From a virus: 59,880 nucleotides of DNA. The translations under genes and the position numbers were made by a program. The stretch lies in the IMG/VR virus record IMGVR_UViG_3300035211_000056, positions 1 to 59,880 of that record; one strand, given 5' to 3'. How positions within the stretch are numbered: the first letter of the stretch is position 1; each line of letters starts with the position of its first letter. Positions 1 to 7,809 of the stretch are shown here, in pieces. The notes under the pieces are model-generated. The model was not told the origin of the DNA, did not search any database, and was given only the letters and a program-made list of their open reading frames with translations.

Positions 1-46
1 GTTTAGTATAAATACCAGTTATATTTGACGGAAGATTAAGTGACAT
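1..46 (-). CDS. baseplate J-like protein (Mu gp47 type), 5' fragment
   Basis: The start codon lies at 46-44 and only the first 15 codons are present before the window edge. They are identical to the start of the complete gene at 56974-58293. The fragment shows that the window begins inside the baseplate operon and that gp47 would be continuous if the ends were joined. Confidence 0.85.
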   Translation of the reverse strand, partial: MSLNLPSNITGIYTK

Positions 47-127
47 ATATCCCTCGCTTAAAAATTCAAACTCGGGATAAATCTATTATAACATATATTA
101 AAAATCAGTGTTAAGCCATAATTGATA
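1..127. repeat. 127-bp terminal direct repeat, left copy
   Basis: Bases 1-127 match 58248-58374 exactly. The first mismatch is at base 128 (C here, T at 58375). The segment covers the first 46 bases of the gp47 coding region, its promoter and leader, and the end of the gp46 gene. Beyond it the two copies are similar but diverged. An exact 127-base overlap is what a de Bruijn assembler run at k=127 leaves at a branch point. Confidence 0.95.
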
Positions 128-541
128 CGTGTAATTATCCGTGATACCATTCGGTTTACTAATTGCTATGTCAAGCTGAATTCCATCATCCGTGAAAGAC
201 GCTTCTGTATTGACTTCTGAGGCATATCCTTTATCAATAAGCCATTGCAGAGCGGTATTACAATATTCAGTTCCGAGATTTAATTTATCCTGGGTTTTCC
301 TGCCGTTTACCAGCCATAAATAAGAAAACTGCATACCCGTGATATTTACAGCCCAGTATCCGCCCCGTTTAAACGGTTGCGGCACTTGTTCCTCAGTTGC
401 CCTTTCGTTTAAGAACAAACTCATTAATATTGCAGTTTCAAGGCCGTCGTCTTGAACGAAATCTCCTGAATCATCGTCAAAATCAATATCAAAGACTCCG
501 TCAGTTTCAACAATTTTTATTTCGCCTGATAAATCGCTCAT
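98..541 (-). CDS. Mu gp46-like baseplate protein
   Basis: This 147-residue protein resembles the phage GP46 family: an acidic start with an FDDDSGD stretch, then GLETAILMSLFLNERA, a GRKTQDKLNLGTEY segment and a C-terminal beta region. In Mu-type tails it forms part of the baseplate wedge beside gp45 and gp47. Its ATG is one base from the end of the spike gene, so the two are translationally coupled. A second copy at 58345-58788 is about 93 % identical (10 differences in 147). The family is recognised by pattern and gene order. Confidence 0.8.
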   Translation of the reverse strand: MSDLSGEIKIVETDGVFDIDFDDDSGDFVQDDGLETAILMSLFLNERATEEQVPQPFKRGGYWAVNITGMQFSYLWLVNGRKTQDKLNLGTEYCNTALQWLIDKGYASEVNTEASFTDDGIQLDIAISKPNGITDNYTYQLWLNTDF

Positions 542-542
542 T

Positions 543-1061
543 TTATTCTGGCTCCTCCGTATTTACGTTAATGCCGGTTACAGCTCCTGTAGGTGGTCCA
601 CCTGGAACAACAGTAACCGATGTCTCTAAATCAGGCAATGGGTGCGTATGTGTTTTTAAACTTATTCCATCTGCCACAACATCGCCACCTGTAACTATTA
701 TATCACAATCTGTTGTTACTTGGTTTGCAGATATAACAACATCTTTTTCAGTTGTTATATTTATGTTTCCGTCTTCATCGAATTTTATAACTGATCCAAC
801 TTTGAAATTACCAGTTTCAAACTCTCCCTCTTTTAGATTTTTATTCCTGTCAAAAGCAGATAATGGAATTATAAATCTATTTGCTTCATTACCATTTAGA
901 CAAAATAATAAACAAGGTGAATTTTTAGGAGGTGATCCGTGCGTACCATAAGATTCACAAACAAGAGAATCAACAAGTTTTTCTAGATATGTTATCTGAA
1001 CATAAGGAAACAAACTATCGTCTTTCATTTCTTTTTTTGTTTTTGCAAGTTTAATCGTCAT
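543..1061 (-). CDS. baseplate spike protein (Mu gp45 / P2 gpV type)
   Basis: This 172-residue protein is the likely central membrane-piercing spike. Near residues 137-140 it has an HTH triplet (His-x-His) in the context SLKTHTHP. In Mu gp45 and P2 gpV, HxH motifs of the trimer coordinate an iron ion at the spike apex. The preceding stretch has alternating beta repeats (INITTEKDVVISANQV). After the HxH motif comes a Pro/Gly-rich tail that differs completely from the second copy (58788-59264). It lies between the hub (gp44) and gp46 genes, as in Mu. Confidence 0.82.
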   Translation of the reverse strand: MTIKLAKTKKEMKDDSLFPYVQITYLEKLVDSLVCESYGTHGSPPKNSPCLLFCLNGNEANRFIIPLSAFDRNKNLKEGEFETGNFKVGSVIKFDEDGNINITTEKDVVISANQVTTDCDIIVTGGDVVADGISLKTHTHPLPDLETSVTVVPGGPPTGAVTGINVNTEEPE

Positions 1062-1062
1062 A

Positions 1063-2172
1063 TCATAATCCTAATTGAGAAAAAATATCGTCTTTCTTGT
1101 TAAATTTTGACTCGATTCCTTTTTGCTGTTCTTCAAGGGTAAACGCATCTTTGTTTACCAAACTTATATCTGTAAACGTACCATCAAGCGATTTTATATA
1201 TCTGCAAGATTTAATTAATAATTCAGCATCAATTCCGAACCTTTCATCAATAACTTGGATTAAATTATTAGGTTCTATTAACACCGTACTTTTTGCATCA
1301 AGATAAAAGCCTCTTATTCTGCAATTATACTGAAATCCTTTTACACGTCTTATGTTTGATTCCCATTTTGCCCGGTCTGAGTTTGTTTGCAGATCACTTG
1401 ATATGTCCGAATTAATAACCATTATGCGGCCGGCCCTTATATTTAAATCCTGTGCTAAACTTTTTTTGGAAACCGTCGAATCATTAAATAACTGGTCTAT
1501 GGGATTTCCCTGAGAGATAACGATATATTCCCGGAATCTTGAAGCGTCATTGTCTTCAAAATCAGAACGCAATATATTATTTTCAGTGCCTCCGATTTCT
1601 TTTTTTAAAATGGTTGTATATTTACCTGATCCTGCCCGTGTTAATATAACATCACCGTCGGAGTTACTTGTTATTAATAATTGCCTCATTCTGCAAAATT
1701 TTTGCAAAAATTCAAACGCATTATCCCCTATTTTCGCACTGGCAAGTTCGGATTTTGAAAATCTGCGGACCGTTAATCCTTGTTGCATTTTTACATTAAT
1801 ACCTGTTATTCCTAAGGATCCGAGAACTCTTTTAAACATTGTAAGTATATCAACAGATGTCTTAAAATCTATGTCACTTTTTATATAGCTATCAACAAGG
1901 TCCTGAACCTTGTCCCTACCTCTTAATCGTATTTCTGTAGTTTCCGGATCAGAATAACCGCCTATGCTATTTGTAAATCCGGTCATTACTTTATTATCAT
2001 CAATCCAGATTTCGCACTCATCACCCTTTGATAACGGAAAAACATCAGCAGCAGTATTGCTTGCCTTAAAATTAAATTCTCCTGCCGCAGAACCTAAGGA
2101 CCGGAAGAATTCCATATAAGTAAAGTTATGATATAGGTTTCCGTTTACGTTTATGCTTAATAAATTACTCAC
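1063..2172 (-). CDS. tail hub protein (Mu gp44 / P2 gpD type)
   Basis: This 369-residue protein has the fold pattern of the phage late-control D/gp44 family: an N-terminal domain with GDECEIWIDDNKVMTGF, then LRGRDKVQDLVDSYIK. It forms the trimeric hub that joins tail tube and spike. Its start overlaps the end of the upstream gp43-like gene by eight bases. The 3' part is repeated in diverged form at 59267-59880. Confidence 0.8.
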   Translation of the reverse strand: MSNLLSINVNGNLYHNFTYMEFFRSLGSAAGEFNFKASNTAADVFPLSKGDECEIWIDDNKVMTGFTNSIGGYSDPETTEIRLRGRDKVQDLVDSYIKSDIDFKTSVDILTMFKRVLGSLGITGINVKMQQGLTVRRFSKSELASAKIGDNAFEFLQKFCRMRQLLITSNSDGDVILTRAGSGKYTTILKKEIGGTENNILRSDFEDNDASRFREYIVISQGNPIDQLFNDSTVSKKSLAQDLNIRAGRIMVINSDISSDLQTNSDRAKWESNIRRVKGFQYNCRIRGFYLDAKSTVLIEPNNLIQVIDERFGIDAELLIKSCRYIKSLDGTFTDISLVNKDAFTLEEQQKGIESKFNKKDDIFSQLGL

Positions 2173-3337
2173 TTAATATTTTAACGCTCCCTTTAATAAA
2201 TCCCGGGTCATACGGCTGATTTAAATAAAATAAATCATCGTATTTATCAATGTCTCCGTAATTATCATATGCAAGCAACAAGATACAAGTCGGCTGTACC
2301 GTTGTTGTTGTCACGTCTGCAAGGTCAAGGCTATCAAGATATGCTAATGTATTTGTCCTTAATGTATCAAGTTCAGCAATTACATCATTATCAAGGTCCT
2401 GCTTAATGTCTTCATATTGATCTTCTATTTCTGCCCTGGCAACCGCAAGCTCATCATCATTTGCAAATTCAATCTGTGATATAGTACCGTATGCCATAGC
2501 AAGAGCATTTACGTTTATGCAATCGTTTATTGCCTTAAATGTTTTTTTACGTTCAATATGGGCCATTGTGTCTTCATTAATTGTATCGTCTTCAGCACCA
2601 AAACTAAACATAGATTTCCATATTTCTAATTGAGATTTATTATCACTTGATGCAAAACTAAATGTATTAAATAGATTTTTTAAAGCAAGTCCTAATGTTG
2701 CTGGAGCTACAGCATAACTTGCAATTTTATCTTGAAAATCAAGTATCCCCTCATTAAGTTCATTTGCCTTATCCGCAACTTTGTATGTCAAAGATGCTGC
2801 ATTATCAAAAGTATCAAATACATCATTTAATTTAGTAGCCGTAAGTATTGCATTATCGCTGAAAACTGCGGTTAGTGAGTCAAAACCATCCTCAATCACG
2901 CCAAGAACTGTATCAATACCTCTTAAAATCAAAGGCTTTGTATTTTCGGAAGTATCAGGATATGACGGGTTGCTGGCCTGTTGAAATGTTACAGTAAATC
3001 CGGAAATACCGAATCTTTTATCCATTTCTTTTAATTCGCAACTTATTGCAGCACATAGTATTTCACCCTGGTACGGGTGTACCAGTTTTCCAAGACTAGG
3101 TTCTTCAAGCTTTTGTTTAAGCCTGTTTCTTTTTTCAAGTAGTGATGGTCCCTTAACATATAAATCAATTTGAAACTGATCTTCTGCCAAACCTAAAAAT
3201 TCAACCTCAGTCCTGTTTGAATCCGGGTATTGATGCGGAACTGTTTTCTGCCCGAACCTGATACTTGAGTTTTCTATCAGTACAGAAACTCCCTTATATT
3301 TTGCTTGTCTTAGTCTTCCTAATAGTGCTAAATCCAT
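2165..3337 (-). CDS. DNA circularisation N-terminus family tail protein (Mu gp43-like)
   Basis: This 390-residue protein starts with LLGRLRQAKYKGVSVLIE and has GKLVHPYQGEILC near residue 100. Both are typical of the DNA_circ_N domain found in Mu gp43 and related tail proteins between tape measure and hub. The middle is helical (residues about 180-340, rich in Asp, Glu and Ala). Position 3' of the tape measure and 5' of gp44 matches Mu. Despite the family name, a structural tail-tip role is most likely. Confidence 0.78.
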   Translation of the reverse strand: MDLALLGRLRQAKYKGVSVLIENSSIRFGQKTVPHQYPDSNRTEVEFLGLAEDQFQIDLYVKGPSLLEKRNRLKQKLEEPSLGKLVHPYQGEILCAAISCELKEMDKRFGISGFTVTFQQASNPSYPDTSENTKPLILRGIDTVLGVIEDGFDSLTAVFSDNAILTATKLNDVFDTFDNAASLTYKVADKANELNEGILDFQDKIASYAVAPATLGLALKNLFNTFSFASSDNKSQLEIWKSMFSFGAEDDTINEDTMAHIERKKTFKAINDCINVNALAMAYGTISQIEFANDDELAVARAEIEDQYEDIKQDLDNDVIAELDTLRTNTLAYLDSLDLADVTTTTVQPTCILLLAYDNYGDIDKYDDLFYLNQPYDPGFIKGSVKILSE

Positions 3338-3351
3338 ATTAAAACCTCTAG

Positions 3352-5040
3352 TTATTGACCCATATTAAAGCCTAAATTAAAAGGCAAACCTTCGTTTGTT
3401 GATGAATAATTTTTAATCATTTTCCCTGGATCGTGAAAATAGATATTAACATCTGATTTCCCTTGATTAACTGGCGTATAATTAATATCTGATTGTTCTT
3501 TTTTCCAAAAATCTCTGTTTCTTATTAGTTTATCCCTCTCTCTAGACTTAACTAGGGATCGTCCACCTTCGTACATTGCTTGTCCTATTACTTTGAAACC
3601 ACCTATTGGTAATGATTTAAGTAAAAATCCTACGTCACGCATTATTTTATAAAATCCTATAGCAAAATTATTCATCAGATCATTTACTCTTTGTATAACC
3701 CAATATACATACATAAATGCACCAGCAATAATAAGAACAGATTTCCCGGCAGTTAATAATACAGTACTACCTAATATTTTAACTATATACGACAAAACTA
3801 ATGCAACAGGCGTTGATATTGCAACAATAGCACCGAATCCAGTTATTAATTTTCTTATATCTGGATCTATATCTTCTAATGTTTTTGAAAGTTCTTTTGT
3901 TTTGTTGTTTATCATTTCTACATATGGAGCCAAATCTTCTCCTAATAATTTACTTATTGCCGAAAAGCTACCTCTTAACATTTTTAATTGCTGATCGGTT
4001 GATTTTAAATTTCTGTTGTATGCGTCTTGTAGTCCAGTGTTTTCTATTGTGTCTTTAGCTATTTTTCTCATTGATCTATCAATTATATCAAGTTTATCAG
4101 AAGATAACGTCATTAATCCTGTAAAAGCTCTTATATTAGGTATTGCTAAATCAAGGGCATCTGGATATTTTTTATTTGCAACAATTACTTGTTCAAGAAC
4201 TTTTCTTAAACCAACAGCCTTTATCTGCGTCCTTCCGTGTGCTATCCCTAATTTTTCTAATATTTTTCGTGCTTGTGTTCCCGGCTTAGATAATGCACTT
4301 AAAGCACCTCTTAAAGCTGTCGTAGCCTCATCAGTGCTTAAACCTCCAAGTGTTACAGCAGACATTGTACTTAATAATTCTTCAAAACCTACGCCTGCGA
4401 CTTTAGCAATAGGAGCAACCTTACCGACGTTATTTGCTAACTCCGATACAGTAGTTTTACCAAATATCTGTGCAGAATAAAAAGCATTTGCTACATCGCT
4501 TGCTTTTGTTGTTTCTCTCCCGTATGCGTTCACAACTGATGTTATACCGTCAAGAGACGTGCTTAATTCAGCATTACCACCTATTGCTAGTTTTTGTGCT
4601 TGTTCATAAGCGTTAAATGCCTGATTGCCTGATCCTAATGCAGATACAGTATCAAATAATCCCTTGTTTGAATCATCAATAGTAAAACCAGTTTTTACAG
4701 CCTGTAATTGTAAAGAATTTAATTTACCTGTATATTTTGTTATTTCATCTTTTTCCATAAGTCCCTGAACATTTAATATACCTCTTTCCATCTTTGCGAA
4801 ATTTCTTACAGATGCTACACCTATTGCAGTCGCAGCTAGTGATGCATATCTCATGTTGTTACCAAAACTTCTTATTTTACTACTTGCCATAGACGTTTTC
4901 TGAGAAAAAGTTTTAGCCTTATTTCCTGCACCTGAAAAAGCACCATCCAGACCCTTAACGTTTTTCTTAATAGTATTAAGATTCTGAGACATCTTGTCTA
5001 TAGCTTCAAAAATATATGCAACTGAATAATTATCGGCCAC
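3352..5040 (-). CDS. tail tape measure protein
   Basis: This 562-residue protein sets tail length and is packed inside the tube. The N-terminus is helical (AIDKMSQNLNTIKKNVKGL). The family core, with ALGSGNQAFNAYEQAQ and TTVSELANNVGKVAPIA, spans about residues 75-340. Strong hydrophobic segments follow at about 395-450. It starts with GTG at 5040, which overlaps the last codons of the chaperone-extension frame (5030-5146). It is short for a myovirus tape measure, so the tail should be short to medium in length. Confidence 0.88.
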   Translation of the reverse strand: MADNYSVAYIFEAIDKMSQNLNTIKKNVKGLDGAFSGAGNKAKTFSQKTSMASSKIRSFGNNMRYASLAATAIGVASVRNFAKMERGILNVQGLMEKDEITKYTGKLNSLQLQAVKTGFTIDDSNKGLFDTVSALGSGNQAFNAYEQAQKLAIGGNAELSTSLDGITSVVNAYGRETTKASDVANAFYSAQIFGKTTVSELANNVGKVAPIAKVAGVGFEELLSTMSAVTLGGLSTDEATTALRGALSALSKPGTQARKILEKLGIAHGRTQIKAVGLRKVLEQVIVANKKYPDALDLAIPNIRAFTGLMTLSSDKLDIIDRSMRKIAKDTIENTGLQDAYNRNLKSTDQQLKMLRGSFSAISKLLGEDLAPYVEMINNKTKELSKTLEDIDPDIRKLITGFGAIVAISTPVALVLSYIVKILGSTVLLTAGKSVLIIAGAFMYVYWVIQRVNDLMNNFAIGFYKIMRDVGFLLKSLPIGGFKVIGQAMYEGGRSLVKSRERDKLIRNRDFWKKEQSDINYTPVNQGKSDVNIYFHDPGKMIKNYSSTNEGLPFNLGFNMGQ

Positions 5041-5146
5041 GATTTTTTACCTTCTCAATTTCTTTTTTCTCTTGGTTAATTATGATATCTGTTTCGTCTA
5101 AGACATCTAAGAATTCAGGTATGCTTAAACTATCCAAGTATTCCAT
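5030..5146 (-). CDS. tail assembly chaperone extension (Mu gp42 / lambda T-like), -1 frame
   Basis: This frame encodes 38 residues from an ATG at 5146 (MEYLDSLSIPEFLDVLDE...). It is open upstream without a stop to the slippery site at 5224-5230, so a -1 shift adds 26 residues plus these 38 to the chaperone. An SD-like GGAGGG sits before the internal ATG, so independent initiation is also possible. It ends inside the start of the tape measure gene. Position, length and frame match the T part of G/GT chaperone pairs. Confidence 0.75.
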   Translation of the reverse strand: MEYLDSLSIPEFLDVLDETDIIINQEKKEIEKVKNRGR

Positions 5147-5158
5147 CGTTAACCCTCC

Positions 5159-5230
5159 GCCGAAGTATTTGATTACTTGAAGTTTAAGACGTAAAAAGTC
5201 TTTTATATACTTCGGCTGATACCTAAAAAA
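5159..5230 (-). promoter_or_regulatory. programmed -1 ribosomal frameshift signal
   Basis: The heptamer T TTT TTA (5230-5224, minus strand) is phased correctly with the chaperone frame (AAT TTT TTA). Seven bases downstream begins a perfect 10-bp stem: GCCGAAGTAT at 5216-5207 pairs with ATACTTCGGC at 5168-5159. A small inner hairpin (AAGAC/GTCTT) lies in the loop. This is the standard layout for -1 frameshifting. The heptamer is the same as that of HIV gag-pol and one base from the P2 E/E' site (TTTTTTG). Confidence 0.85.
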
Positions 5231-5700
5231 TTTATAATATACTTCCCTAAAATTTCTTTAGTATCGATAACCGAAAGTTCGTCAAAGTGTTCTTTTTTCA
5301 TGGGTACAGTGTCTATAAGACAGCTTGCTTTTGTTGTTTGTTTAGTTAGTATTTCTTTTAGAGCATCAAAGCATTTATTCATATCAGCACCGTTTTGTAT
5401 CATTTCGCTTATAATTTCTGAAGGTTCAGGAGTTTTTTCTTTTTCGGAACCTTGCATTTTTTTAAGCTGTTCTATTTTTGATTCGGACATATCTTTTACC
5501 ATGTCCATACTTTTTTGAACTGCGTTTGCTCTTGATTTGTTAAATTCAACATCTATTATGTTTACTTCTTTGTAAACTTTATTTGTAGGAGCAAATATTT
5601 CTACGCTTTGAGCTTCGATAATATCTCCGTCAACAGTTACAGAAACAGGAGATTTTAAATTTACACTTATTGATTTTACGTTTTTTTCTTTTTCACTCAT
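5203..5700 (-). CDS. tail assembly chaperone (Mu gp41 / lambda G-like)
   Basis: This 165-residue protein lies between tube and tape measure, the fixed place of the short chaperone that holds the tape measure during tail assembly. It starts with a lysine-rich segment and a beta-rich part (VNLKSPVSVTVDGDII), then helical regions. The 0-frame stop (5203-5205) lies inside the stem of the frameshift signal, nine codons after the slippery site. Most ribosomes should make this short form and a minority the extended form ending at 5030. Confidence 0.78.
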   Translation of the reverse strand: MSEKEKNVKSISVNLKSPVSVTVDGDIIEAQSVEIFAPTNKVYKEVNIIDVEFNKSRANAVQKSMDMVKDMSESKIEQLKKMQGSEKEKTPEPSEIISEMIQNGADMNKCFDALKEILTKQTTKASCLIDTVPMKKEHFDELSVIDTKEILGKYIINFLGISRSI

Positions 5701-5706
5701 TAAACA

Positions 5707-5726
5707 CCCCGGATATTTTTATTTTA
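5707..5726 (-). promoter_or_regulatory. weak match to the late-promoter motif before the chaperone gene
   Basis: On the minus strand TAAAAT (5726-5721), six bases, then ATCCGGGG (5714-5707). This has the same spacing as the TATAAT-N6-ATCCCGRG motif at 15627-15646, 51170-51189 and 58318-58337, but both boxes are degenerate. It lies just upstream of the chaperone start at 5700. It may be a weak promoter or coincidence. Confidence 0.35.
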
Positions 5727-5735
5727 AAACCGTTT

Positions 5736-6116
5736 TTATTTAGGAAGCGGATCTCCTTCACATTCAACTTCTATAACAGCGTCGTTGCTATCTGGATATT
5801 CCGGATCGTTAATAACACTCATTCTTTTATAATTTTCATAAACACCACCTACAACAAAACGGATGGTATTTGCACCTGTATTAAGTTTCCAATTATCAAC
5901 ATCCCTTGCACTTATGTCAGTTGGCTTTACGGAAAACTTAAAATAACTTTTTGCAGTCTCAAGGTCTGTACTTGCAACTGTTTCAACATTTCCATTTCCA
6001 AGACTTTGAGTCATGACTTTTGTTTCGCCACGTCCTTTTTTTCTTGTTACCGATCCAGGAATTACCGGTATCGGTTTATCATTAACAATGACACTGCCGT
6101 CAATTAAAGATGTCAT
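5736..6116 (-). CDS. tail tube protein (Mu gpM-like)
   Basis: This 126-residue protein lies directly downstream of the sheath gene, as in contractile tails. It has the pattern of the Mu-type tail tube family: GSVIVNDKPIPVIPGSVTRK, GRGETKVMTQ and a conserved acidic C-terminus. It should polymerise as hexameric rings inside the sheath. The start at 6116 follows an SD (GAGGG) 20 bases after the sheath stop. Confidence 0.82.
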   Translation of the reverse strand: MTSLIDGSVIVNDKPIPVIPGSVTRKKGRGETKVMTQSLGNGNVETVASTDLETAKSYFKFSVKPTDISARDVDNWKLNTGANTIRFVVGGVYENYKRMSVINDPEYPDSNDAVIEVECEGDPLPK

Positions 6117-6139
6117 TTTTTTACCCTCCGTACATCATT

Positions 6140-7720
6140 TTAAAAAGATGATGAAAAATTAGTTTTCAACGTGCTTAATACTTCTCTAAGCTGTGTAACA
6201 ATAGGCCATTCGTTACTTGATGTTATACGACCAAGCACAAGACTTATTGTTACGCTCATGTTATCAGTAAAATATTTTGATGCTTCTTTGCTTTTTGGTA
6301 CAAGGGCATAATCCCCAAGTGTTTCAAAATAATCAAGCATCTTAGAAACAAAATCAGCCTCGTCAGTCATGGAATAACCACGCACAAGGTTGCCGCTTGT
6401 TAATCTGCTCTGTGCATAATCTGATTTAATATTATTGAAAATATACTCTGCGCAAACAGACATTGTGTCTACTGTGTTTAAGTATTTCCATGTTGTGTCA
6501 ACGTTTCCGGCTGCATCTGTTTTGTATGTAGTCCTTATCTTGTCAAGGATAACCTGATTTCCTGCGTTGTTATTTCCCATTATACAACCGCCGGCAGTAA
6601 ATAAATCTGATTTTTCAGTATCCGTCCAACCTCTACCATCTGGTTGTATTGGAGATCCGAAAATAGGAGTATTTGCATAAGGTAATGAAGCAATATGCAT
6701 ACCGCCATAACCATCTAAATCACCTCTTATGCTTGCAGGGGTGAAATTAACAATATTTGCATCAGTCATCAATCTTACTGCACGAGTAGCAGCAACACGA
6801 GCCGCAGCAACAAAGTCAAGTTCAAGGTCTTCACCTCCATCGAAATTATCCTCTGCAACTTCTTTATTGCAAAGTATAACAAGATTTTTAGAATTTAAAG
6901 CATCTAGTACAGAAACCAAATCTGCTTTTGCGTCAGTTGCTTTTAGTATAGCAACACCGTCTTTGATTGCATTTGCAACATTAAATCTTGGATCAAGAAA
7001 ATCAGTTGCTAAGTCTGTTCCGTATTCATACGGATATGTCATTGTCTGATATCTTATTTTACTTACAACATCAAGCAGACTTGTTAATGTCGGGTCTGTT
7101 GCCCCTGCAGAAAAAGGAGTTAACGCAACAACCAAAGATCCAAAAACATAATCATCGCCTGATTTTGCAAGTCCGTCTATTTTTATAGTCGCTGTATTAA
7201 AAATTGTACCGCCGTTGTTAGCTTCTATATCAACGGAGCCGTCTTCATTATCTGTAACAGTAACAGGTAATTCAAGCAAATCAACAGCCGCAGCAAAATC
7301 AGCAGCCGTGTCTGTGGATGGGTCATCGTCAACTGCAATAGTAAGTTCAACGTCTTCACCCATTATGTTAAAATTCAAAGTTCCGTTTTTATCTGCGGTT
7401 CCTGAAAAAGTAACAGTTGCTTTTGATTTAGTAGCTCCGCCAGCGTCTTCCAAAGGAATAACGTCAACCCTCGGTAAATTAGGGCTTGGAGCCTGGTCAA
7501 ACACATCAAATACCGCATTAAGAGCAGCACCCAAAGCAGATTGATCATCAAACTTATCGTCTATGTCTGATCTTTCAATATCGGTATAAAGTGTTTTTTC
7601 AATTGCCGAACCTGTAGAAAGTTTCTGACCTATAACAAGTAATTTCTGAGTATCAACACCTGAAGGTAGGCTTGCAGATTGTTTTGTTATTGAAACATAT
7701 GGATTTTTTGCCTGTGACAT
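6140..7720 (-). CDS. tail sheath protein (Mu gpL-like)
   Basis: This 526-residue contractile sheath subunit has the typical start NPYVSITKQSASLPSGVDTQ, an inserted beta domain (about residues 100-195) and a conserved C-terminal half. The C-terminal half has TRAVRLMTDANIVNFTP, GSPIQPDGRGWT and a final helix. It has its own extended -10 promoter (7766-7774) and a leader whose SD sits in a stem (7725-7751). It is followed by the tube gene. Confidence 0.88.
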   Translation of the reverse strand: MSQAKNPYVSITKQSASLPSGVDTQKLLVIGQKLSTGSAIEKTLYTDIERSDIDDKFDDQSALGAALNAVFDVFDQAPSPNLPRVDVIPLEDAGGATKSKATVTFSGTADKNGTLNFNIMGEDVELTIAVDDDPSTDTAADFAAAVDLLELPVTVTDNEDGSVDIEANNGGTIFNTATIKIDGLAKSGDDYVFGSLVVALTPFSAGATDPTLTSLLDVVSKIRYQTMTYPYEYGTDLATDFLDPRFNVANAIKDGVAILKATDAKADLVSVLDALNSKNLVILCNKEVAEDNFDGGEDLELDFVAAARVAATRAVRLMTDANIVNFTPASIRGDLDGYGGMHIASLPYANTPIFGSPIQPDGRGWTDTEKSDLFTAGGCIMGNNNAGNQVILDKIRTTYKTDAAGNVDTTWKYLNTVDTMSVCAEYIFNNIKSDYAQSRLTSGNLVRGYSMTDEADFVSKMLDYFETLGDYALVPKSKEASKYFTDNMSVTISLVLGRITSSNEWPIVTQLREVLSTLKTNFSSSF

Positions 7721-7724
7721 AATT

Positions 7725-7751
7725 AACCCTCCATTTTTCCGTGGGAGGATT
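7725..7751 (-). promoter_or_regulatory. SD-sequestering hairpin in the sheath leader
   Basis: On the minus strand AATCCTCC (7751-7744) pairs with GGAGGGTT (7732-7725), eight pairs including one G-U. The second arm contains the sheath SD (GGAGGG), five bases before the ATG. Translation of the sheath would need this stem opened by the ribosome, a protein or temperature. The pairing is visible in the sequence; the regulatory role is inferred. Confidence 0.5.
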
Positions 7752-7765
7752 AATTATTATGCTTA

Positions 7766-7777
7766 ATTATAACACAA
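7766..7777 (-). promoter_or_regulatory. extended -10 promoter for sheath gene
   Basis: The minus strand reads TTGTGTTATAAT (7777-7766), a perfect TATAAT with a TGT extension. The same 12-mer occurs in the plus-strand promoter at 47452-47463. The -35 region is weak (TTGTGT at 18-base spacing). The predicted start is about 7759, giving a leader of about 40 bases. Confidence 0.65.
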
Positions 7778-7809
7778 TTTATTAAATCAACACAATTTTT
7801 TTAATATAT

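Noticed and set aside
397-951. 184-residue plus-strand frame opposite the spike gene
   Set aside because: It is antisense to two well-supported baseplate genes with clear family motifs and has no SD.
4016-4480. 154-residue plus-strand frame inside the tape measure gene
   Set aside because: Antisense shadow of the conserved tape measure core.
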